From Branchiostoma floridae (taxonomy: Eukaryota; Chordata; Leptocardii; Amphioxiformes; Branchiostomatidae), in assembly GCF_000003815.2 (NCBI RefSeq), contig NC_049987.1, positions 12,895,434 to 12,959,433 on the forward strand: a stretch of DNA of 64,000 nucleotides. The letters run 5' to 3'. Below, one piece after another: positions 57,301-64,000 of the stretch. The notes under the pieces were generated by a model. It ran no database searches. It saw only the letters and a program-made list of their open reading frames with translations, and was not told the DNA's origin. Positions within the stretch are counted from its first letter, which is position 1. The number at the start of each line of letters is the position of its first letter. The position numbers and the translations under genes are program-made.

Positions 57301-60296
57301 CTTTCTTTCTCCTGTCAAATCTTCAAAGCGATTCATCTCCGTCGTTCCGTGACCGAATGACCTGAAATTTGGCACAAGGGTAGAGTGGGTCAATACCAAG
57401 GTGCTTTTTTCTCATTTTTTTCATATCTGCCTCTAAAATGATTTTATTGAAGTTTAAAGGTCATATTTTGACCAAAACGGTATATTGTGGCCCCCTGTAC
57501 CCTTGAATTACAATGGAATGACCTTAAATTTGGTGTAGATAGGCATTAGATAGTTGGTAAAATGATCCAAGTAAAATTTTGGACATAAACTACTTTAAAA
57601 TGCTTAATTTCAGCGCTTTTCTGAGGGGAAATTGGTTTTCTTTCGGCTTCCTGCCGTGAACTCCAGTGACCCCAGAGCCCACACGTGCCAGGTGCCAGCG
57701 GTCTGGGGAGAGCGAGAGATAATTACTTTATGGACGCCAGCCAATCAGCGACGACAAAGGCGAATGCTAGTTAATATTCATAAGCGGGGCCTTGCAATCC
57801 CGTATATACACAAACAGATGCATATTATAGCCTTACAGTGGCCATATGGTACCCTGTGCCCGGTTTGAAATTGTAGTTTGCGAGGATTTGGAGTTCAGAC
57901 AGGGTCATTTGAGCGGTAGCGGACGGTACGCGTGCAATGAACGTTAACGTTAGTGTCGATGAATTTACCAACATTCCGCATGGCACTATCAATCATTTTC
58001 GGCAGATTCGGCAGGGAAAATTGGACGGCTTGCGTTTAGTTTTGATACGTAAGTTTGACAGTGGCGAGAATGCATGTATTTTTCCCGAACAAATGTAGGT
58101 ACTTCTAGTGTTGTTGTTGTTCTTTTTTGACGTAAACTTTGTACATTCAAATTGTAAGTAACTTTAAACTGCCAGAGTTTGAGCCCAATAAAACACTCTC
58201 AGTACCAGAGTATCACCACTGACCTCCGAAAAGAAACCCCCGAACAAAGTAGAAACACCTATCCTCCAGGTCTCGCACGCTACGAGCAGGAATTATAACA
58301 CTCAGACAAGATTACGTCCGATGGCTGATTGAATAAAAAGTAAAACAATTTAACAGTGGTATGCAGGGGCATATACACAACAAAGAATTCGAAGGAAAAT
58401 GAAACATATAGATAAAGCAAAATCAAATTAACTTGTTGGTCCTGGGATCTTTCAGAAAAGAAATGAAGCGACAGAGTGGTAAAATTCTTGTAAAATTTCG
58501 AGACGTCTCCATTTATGTAATGGCTCATACAAAACAAGAAGAAGATTGAAGTTTTCAGCTTGAAAAAAAACAAACACTCCTACTACACAGTACCTGCAAC
58601 TGACAATTATTAAAACGTATGCCCTACTTGCTTAAAAAAAGTTCACTGCAATAATACATGTACCCACATCACAAGGAGATTATGACGGTACTTAGACCTA
58701 GTTATCGAAGTGGAAATTGTTGAATGGCGTCATGTAATTTCATGACGAAAATCTTCTGAATGGAAGATGCGTTTTTTTTCACCTTCAGAAAAATAGGAGC
58801 TGCCGCAATTCTAAAAACCAATCAGTTATGCATAGGCGCTCCTGTGGAAGATTATATTCTTCCATATGGGCCCGGGGCATATTGGGCAAGCTCTGTTTTG
58901 ACATGGAATCAATTCACAATATTAGTTCTCTTTGGGGGATAACTTACATTAAAACATTGCATTTTTGCGCAGGGGTGACTTGGAACAGTCCAATGTTGCG
59001 TGGGAATGGGTATGGCTGAAATATGCTGTATTTGCACCCAAGCAAATGTCGGCCTTTCTAGTCCATTCTAATTCCTGGGGAACAGCCAATTCTTTACTTT
59101 TGAAAATGAAACTGTAGTGGGGTCATCATATTATGATGAAAATAGACTTAATCATCATCATCATCACAGTCCTTTTCATCCTGATGGATGCTCTGTTTAC
59201 GGACGCATTGTCTGTGAACAAGGCCAGCTAGACCTCTGCAGGGCTTTCCACATGTCTCACAGCAGACTTCCATTGTTTGACATGGAATAGTCCTATAAGT
59301 GATGTTCAAGGTGTCAGGGCCTTAAAGGAAGCCACAACGATCTCTTTGGTGCTTACCCTGAGTGAGGTCAGCCCAGAGTTGAAGGTGAGTACTTCCTTGA
59401 TGGCAGCGAGTGTGTACCTGGTGCTGGGCTGGGGCCCCATGTTGATGGAGAAGTCACCAACGGTGCTGTTCACCTGCATGGCTCGCAGCACGGGTAACAC
59501 CTGCACAGACGAAAAGGAAAGTGATCTCAACCCAGCTTTAGCTCACTGAAGAGCTAGACTTCTACTGGCCATGACAGAGAGGACAGACGCTTTGTACAGT
59601 ATTTACAGGGGAAATTCCCCTAGCTCTTGTCGACAAGCACAATGAACAGTGGACCGTGGCTTAACGTCCTGTCCTAAGCACTTCAACTCTTTCCTGTAGT
59701 GTGCATGTCGGGTGAGCTTCTAGTTCTCATGGCTTCTAGTTCCAGAGGCAGGGCCGCTAACCACTGGACTACGCACGCTACGCAGGTAGCTGGACAGGTA
59801 GGAGGAATAAATTTGATGCTACTTAACTACGATTGATAAATTGAGGGGAATATTGTTACCTTCTATATACATGTAATTGCTTTTGGCATCCAACACTATG
59901 CAACATTCTTGTCCATTTCACATTGACTGTTGTTTCTTTAAACAATCCAAAATCACATCTACATAAAATCATTCTCACAGTATGACTATGACATACATAC
60001 CACGGCAGACCATGAACAAAAGAATGGGATAATCTAAAATGAACAAGCTGAAGCTACTGATGTCATCCACTCACTTGTAAAAAGTAGCTGTCCTTCTCTC
60101 TGACATTGAAGGAAACCTTCTTAAGGTTAGATGGTTTCTTGAGCAGCTTGACGACGGTGCGGGTCACGTCATTCGCTGCCTCCTCGTGAGCCGCCATCTT
60201 GCTGACCAGCTCCACCGACACGGTGTGGAGAGATGGCGACTCCGTCAGTTTCTCCAGCGGGATGCCCAGGCGGATATAACCCGAGCTCTTCTCAGC
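54343..60296 (-). CDS. Leucine-rich-repeat protein with Cys/His-rich C-terminus, 5' incomplete
   Basis: Exons in gene order: 60075-60296, 59357-59500, 56895-57073, 56484-56576, 56091-56326, 55423-55911, 54816-55202, 54343-54542. All seven introns are GT-AG and in phase, giving 1950 nt, or 649 residues up to TGA. The first exon begins at an acceptor, so at least one 5' exon is missing. The N-terminal 300 residues are ribonuclease-inhibitor-like leucine-rich repeats with LLANNSTLRKLYV and LYANSTVKELHISG units, about one per exon. A Lys-rich run and a 190-residue Ser/Glu/Lys linker follow. The C-terminal region has a Cys cluster (CSGKTNCQRECGG, CVRGCNK, HRCSFRV) and then FWEVTVEGEHLP, which resembles the end of WRKY/GCM/FLYWCH-type zinc folds. 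That resemblance is weak. The function is unknown; LRRs suggest protein binding and the C-terminus possibly nucleic-acid binding. Confidence 0.8.
57231..57266. repeat. Near-perfect palindrome, CCATACCATATATGGTATGG core
   Basis: The arms match over about 17 bp with one inserted base on each side and no loop. It lies just before the TTTC repeat and may be the end of a repeat unit. Confidence 0.75.
57281..57310 (+). repeat. (TTTC)n microsatellite
   Basis: Seven to eight TTTC units. Confidence 0.95.
57937..58048 (+). CDS. Possible first exon on the plus strand, unrecognised
   Basis: ATG at 57937 opens a 37-codon frame that ends at a consensus donor (C|GTAAGT) at 58049. About 190 bp upstream there is an inverted-CCAAT context (CAGCCAATCAGCG) and about 130 bp upstream a TATATACA, so it has the look of a promoter plus first exon. 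The peptide (MNVNVSVDEF start, then HFRQIRQGK) matches no family I know, and no second exon was found. It lies opposite to the LRR gene, inside that gene's intron. Confidence 0.3.
59594..59785 (-). mobile_element. Possible tRNA-derived SINE
   Basis: Read on the minus strand, it begins with GCGTAGTCCAGTGGTTAGCG, which matches a tRNA A-box region (TAGTCCAGTGGTTAGCG). A degraded B-box-like GAACTAGAAGC comes after it, then a unique body containing GGACGTTAAGCC, and the end is TGTAAATACTGTAC. This is the layout of a tRNA-derived SINE. No clear target duplication was seen. It lies within the first visible introns of the LRR gene. Confidence 0.5.
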
Positions 60297-60514
60297 CTAA
60301 AGGAACAACCAGACATCATTTTTTACCTTATAACTTATGTTCTATAAGACCAGAGCTTCTGAGGAAGATGTCTGACAGGCATCGAAACCTCTGCTAAGGC
60401 GACATCAACTGGTTGTGTAAAAGAAAACTCCTACATGTATATCCTATGATCAACCACCCTGATGAAATGATTTTCGTTAGTACAGTACCGACTACGTTTA
60501 TGGTCCGGTCCCAC

Positions 60515-60605
60515 GCGATTTACACGCGATTTAATCTCGATTAAAAGTCGTGCAAATCGCGATTAAAAGTCGTGCAAGTCGCGATTTGATCGCGATTGAA
60601 TCGCG
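60515..60605. repeat. Tandem CGCGATTAAAAGTCGTGCAA repeat
   Basis: Two near-identical units of about 22-24 bp plus several CGCGATT half-units, partly inverted (AATCGCG / CGCGATT). It may be the terminal part of a DNA element. Confidence 0.7.
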
Positions 60606-61027
60606 TGCGCTAATGAGCTGTAGCTATCTAATTAAAAATCTCGTGTCGTTTGTAAACGCGTTTACTCCCAGCACCCCGCCGACTCAAAACAAAAGGCTTT
60701 GTTCCAGCTGCCCCGCCCCTTGGTCGGGCATTTCACCCACGAAATATTTTGTTCGTTAATGAGCAGTGTTTACTTTTGTAAATTTTCATGATACTTGTAA
60801 GTCGTCAATTTCACGTATTTGTTGATAATTGGTGAATAATACAGGGGCTGGACAGCGCCGCGGGTGTCGGCAATATTGTCCGAGGACCGCTGACGCTTTT
60901 TAGCTAAGATCGTAAAAGAAGTTCACAGTCAGCAAATTAATATATCGACATTCTCTCCTGGTACCGATTGCTCAGACTGAGTTAAATTTCTATACTATAT
61001 CTTGATTAGTAACTTTTCATTTTGCTG

Positions 61028-61175
61028 GTGTTGTGTTGTTGCTTTTTTATTTATCACGAAATGTGCATTTCTCGATAAATTTGAACAGGCGTGTACACGT
61101 TACTGCTCGTCATCCAACACCGTCCAAAGGGTACGGATTTGCAAACATCGGAGGAAAATTGCCAACAGCGATCAT
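61028..61175 (+). repeat. Direct duplication A, first copy (cut by gap)
   Basis: A stretch containing TTTATCACGAAATGTGCATT, GTTACTGCTCG and CAAAACATCGGAGG-like motifs. It recurs in the same order at 61731-61874 with moderate divergence. The gap begins immediately after it. Confidence 0.75.
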
Positions 61176-61491
61176 NNNNNNNNNNNNNNNNNNNNNNNNN
61201 NNNNNNNNNNNNNNNNNNNNNNNNNNNNNNNNNNNNNNNNNNNNNNNNNNNNNNNNNNNNNNNNNNNNNNNNNNNNNNNNNNNNNNNNNNNNNNNNNNNN
61301 NNNNNNNNNNNNNNNNNNNNNNNNNNNNNNNNNNNNNNNNNNNNNNNNNNNNNNNNNNNNNNNNNNNNNNNNNNNNNNNNNNNNNNNNNNNNNNNNNNNN
61401 NNNNNNNNNNNNNNNNNNNNNNNNNNNNNNNNNNNNNNNNNNNNNNNNNNNNNNNNNNNNNNNNNNNNNNNNNNNNNNNNNNNNNNNNNNN
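61176..61491. other. Assembly gap (316 N)
   Basis: Run of N between duplicated segments, upstream of the LRR gene. It could hide a 5' exon. Confidence 0.99.
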
Positions 61492-61587
61492 CATTCCACC
61501 GAAAATTATGTGTATAAGCTGTACTGTACGTGACAGCAGAGAGTTGGGAAGAACTAGATGCGCGTGGGAAATGCAACTGGACGTGCG

Positions 61588-61601
61588 GTTACCATGGCGA
61601 C
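61588..61601 (+). promoter_or_regulatory. RFX X-box-like site GTTACCATGGCGAC
   Basis: It differs at one position from the imperfect palindrome GTTRCCATRGYAAC bound by RFX factors. It sits about 1.3 kb upstream of the first visible LRR-gene exon, in CG-containing sequence that may be a promoter. Evidence is one motif only. Confidence 0.35.
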
Positions 61602-61730
61602 AGCTCCGGCGGTAGCCCTCTGAAGTAGCGCCTGCCTGATTATGTGGCAAATCCAATCAACTTCCCTCCAATCACAGCCAGAAGCGGCGCTGACAAAGCG
61701 GTAACAACAAGAAGAAGCGTAGAACTAACG

Positions 61731-61874
61731 CGTTGTTGTGTTTTTTTAAATCATTTATCACGAAATGTGCATTCTTTGATAAAATTTAACGCGTTACTGC
61801 TCGGCCAGCGTCGTCCGCAAGGCATAGATAATTTTGCAAAACATCGGAGGGACTTTTTCGGCATCGATCATTCT
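61731..61874 (+). repeat. Direct duplication A, second copy
   Basis: Second copy of the 61028-61175 segment, in the same orientation about 700 bp away. Confidence 0.75.
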
Positions 61875-62269
61875 CACATCGCTGAGTAAGAATTCTGTGA
61901 ACAGTCTGTCGATAATCATTTCCAACTTGAAGAAGGTGGTATTTTTTTTACGGCATACTACAAAAGTCGTAACGGCAACCGAGCGGGTTGCCGGCAAAAA
62001 TTGTCTCCTATTTACATTTTTAGGCGGGCTACTTTCGTCTAATTTTCGTGGAAGGTATATGATAAAATAATACAAGTTCGAATCTTTTGGACCCACAAAG
62101 GACTGACAGCATAAACACGATCGTCATCCAATATAAACGGAATTGCTGGGTATAACTAGTATTTATACGCATAAATTGACCGTTTTGCATGTATTTAAAT
62201 ATGAATAAAGGATAATGTGTTTGGTCATAACTTAATATTTCTAGGAACGTTGATACTCCTTGGTTCGGC

Positions 62270-62463
62270 ATCGGCAGCTAATTTTCTAGGCTAGGAAAGT
62301 AGGATTCAGGTTTCCATCCGCCTGCTGATCGTCATGGTTACAAACTCGACAAACAAGACTTACCTGTTCCTGATGGAGCTCTTGGGTCGGAACACAGCCA
62401 TCGTACGATCCTGGTCGTCGAGCAGTCGACCGACGCAACCATACTCCAGGGCATACATTCTAC
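62270..62463. repeat. Direct duplication B, first copy, with candidate 5' exon
   Basis: It begins ATCGGCAGCTAATTTTCTAG and is repeated at 62589-62778. On the minus strand it contains an ATG in good context (62401) followed by a consensus donor, GGAACAG|GTAAGT, giving a 38-nt candidate exon 62364-62401. That exon ends in phase 2 whereas the first visible LRR-gene exon starts in phase 0, so the two do not join directly. Confidence 0.7.
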
Positions 62464-62588
62464 TTTATGTGTTTTTTAAATCTTTTTGTTAATCGTGTTT
62501 TGTCTGCGTATCTGTTCAAACAAACATGTACCTGTTCTAACAATGTTGTGTTGGTGTAACTAACATAACTTCTACTATGTAGTTAGAT

Positions 62589-62778
62589 ATCGGTAGCTAA
62601 TTTTCTAGGCTAGGAAAGTAGGATTCGGATTTCTATCCGCCGATTTCCTGGACATACAGCTGATCGCCATGGTTGCAACTCGACCAACAAGACCTACCTG
62701 TTCTGTTCCTGACCGCCTCGGACGTTCCTGGTCGTCAGGCAGTGGACCCACGCAACCATATTCAAGGGGCATACGTCT
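62589..62778. repeat. Direct duplication B, second copy
   Basis: Second copy of 62270-62463 at an offset of about 319 bp. The splice-donor-like site is kept as GAACAG|GTAGGT, but the ATG-containing part has diverged. Confidence 0.7.
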
Positions 62779-64000
62779 TGGTTCGACACAGACAATTGTT
62801 ATTTTGCCGAAAATTTCTTCATCAGTTATTGGTTTTCTTGTTGAGTATGTGATCAAGTTTTTCTAACCTGTCATTGATTCAGTTAAAAGTTGCGTTAGCG
62901 TTACTAACCTTACTTCTACTTCTAGTATTTAACGTTTCTAAAATGAACATGTTTTTAGTCAGTTTATCTACAACTGTTATGCGCTGTTCAAAGAGGTTCA
63001 CTCTTTTACTAAAAGGGCCTATACGTTTACGGTTGTTTTTCAGCAACATACAGATATATAAATTTAGCTGGTCGGGATACTACGAAGAGGGATTTGACCA
63101 ATGAAATAGGTAAACACGATATATCATTGCCTTTGGAACATGAAAGGTAAGTTTACTACCGATGTTATCGATCATCATTCGGCAGCTTCTACACCAGTCG
63201 GATCGTCATCATCTGTTCCGAATGTTGGAAAAACGGTAGGTTGTCCGTGAATATGAATATGTCCGTGTACAAACTTTAATTAATAAAGAAATTTTATACA
63301 CTTAAACATTTAAAAACATTCTTAATTCATTGGTCGTGGCTCCTTTAATATGAACCAGTTGGGAAATGAATTATAGAATTTGGAATACAGAATTTATAGA
63401 TCATCCACCCCTGCGACATTGCCACAAAGTTCAAATATGACGTACGCTACCGCTGCGTGTGCAGTCTACGAAGTATTTTAATTAGTCTAGATCTGCTCTA
63501 GAAATTGTCAATAATACAAATAAAACAAAGTTAGATAAATCAAGTAGGTTGATAAAACCCCCTTGGATAAACCAAGAAAAAATAACCACATATTAAACAC
63601 GGGGCTAGAGTAGAAAATAAACGCAGAATATTGCAACAGTCAACGTGGCCTTCTTCTGTGGGAACATACTTTCAAAGAAGCCGCTCCTTACCGTGCATGT
63701 GTCAATCAAATTGAGCAGCACGTGAGACCAGACCAGACCAAATTCTGGAGGTTTACAATGTAATTTTTCTACAAGTTTACCAGCACCGTAACAGTTACGT
63801 CAATCGTGTACTTACACACACTAAACAATCAAAACAGCTGTTGATTTTATCGCAACGATATAAGTTTCATATTTGCGCTCAAATAACCCAATCTTCCACA
63901 ACCTGTCCCACGTTCTGGACCCCACACAAACCGTGTACACGTCTAAATGTAATATGATATGCTAGTAGTCGCGCCGTGGCGAACTTTAGAAAGGTTGGAA

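Larger units (their letters stand above)
57074..59356. other. LRR gene intron holding repeats and a promoter-like segment
   Basis: It contains a near-perfect palindrome (57231-57266), a TTTC microsatellite, a CCAAT-box sequence at about 57741-57746 with TATATACA at about 57802, and a plus-strand open frame from 57937 with a strong donor at 58049. The rest shows no recognisable gene. Confidence 0.5.
60297..64000. other. Region with duplications, no supported coding exon
   Basis: Upstream side of the LRR gene. It contains an AT/CGCGATT tandem repeat (60515-60605), an N gap, two direct duplications and a candidate 5' exon at 62364-62401. From 63.1 to 64.0 kb I see nothing beyond ordinary AT-rich sequence. 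Confidence 0.5.

Noticed and set aside
61002-61656. Open frames of 130-200 codons around the third gap
   Set aside because: Their length is created by undefined codons in the N run.
62874-63104. 76-codon plus-strand frame with a hydrophobic start
   Set aside because: It looks like a signal peptide but sits in AT-rich sequence, with no splice partner, no domain and no homology I can recognise.

Overview
This is a window of animal nuclear DNA, most likely from a cephalochordate (amphioxus, Branchiostoma). The evidence is spliced genes with consensus GT-AG introns, abundant short foldback (MITE-like) elements, microsatellites and three assembly gaps of N (43913-44409, 48500-48599, 61176-61491). 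The species call is inference. No bacterial or organellar features were seen.

Layout. (1) 2475-29631, minus strand: a METTL24-like gene encoding a Methyltransf_21 protein. Seven coding exons join in phase to 406 codons, and two introns exceed 10 kb. These introns, and the 29.6-41.4 kb intergenic stretch, hold no other gene I can support but many foldback elements. (2) 41599-50893, minus strand: a four-exon gene for a 322-residue protein with a serine-rich repeat and a PDZ-like C-terminal region. (3) Inside the first coding intron of that gene sits a 7.26-kb DNA transposon (43486-50746). It has matching ACGAGCRATCGC ends, AT target duplications and two convergent genes. One encodes a THAP-domain DDE transposase (plus strand; one extra base in an A10 run breaks the frame). 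The other encodes a SWIM-YqaJ nuclease-PHD finger protein (minus strand, seven exons, 601 residues, intact). This architecture fits the ISL2EU/IS4EU group. (4) 54343-60296, minus strand: a 5'-incomplete gene for a leucine-rich-repeat protein with a charged linker and a Cys/His-rich C-terminal module. (5) 60.3-64 kb: no supported coding exon, but two sets of direct duplications and a candidate upstream exon.

How it fits together. The transposase should recognise the element ends through its THAP finger and cut through its D-D-E triad. The companion protein carries a complete YqaJ nuclease motif set and an ING-like PHD finger with most of a methyl-lysine cage, which suggests a chromatin-targeted accessory nuclease. 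The host gene can still be spliced around the insertion. At least three MITE families recur across the window: CAGTCAAACCTG ends with TA duplications, TACTCTCC ends with 9-bp duplications, and TAGCCTG ends with 9-bp duplications.

All exon models come from reading splice sites and phase by eye. No similarity search was run.
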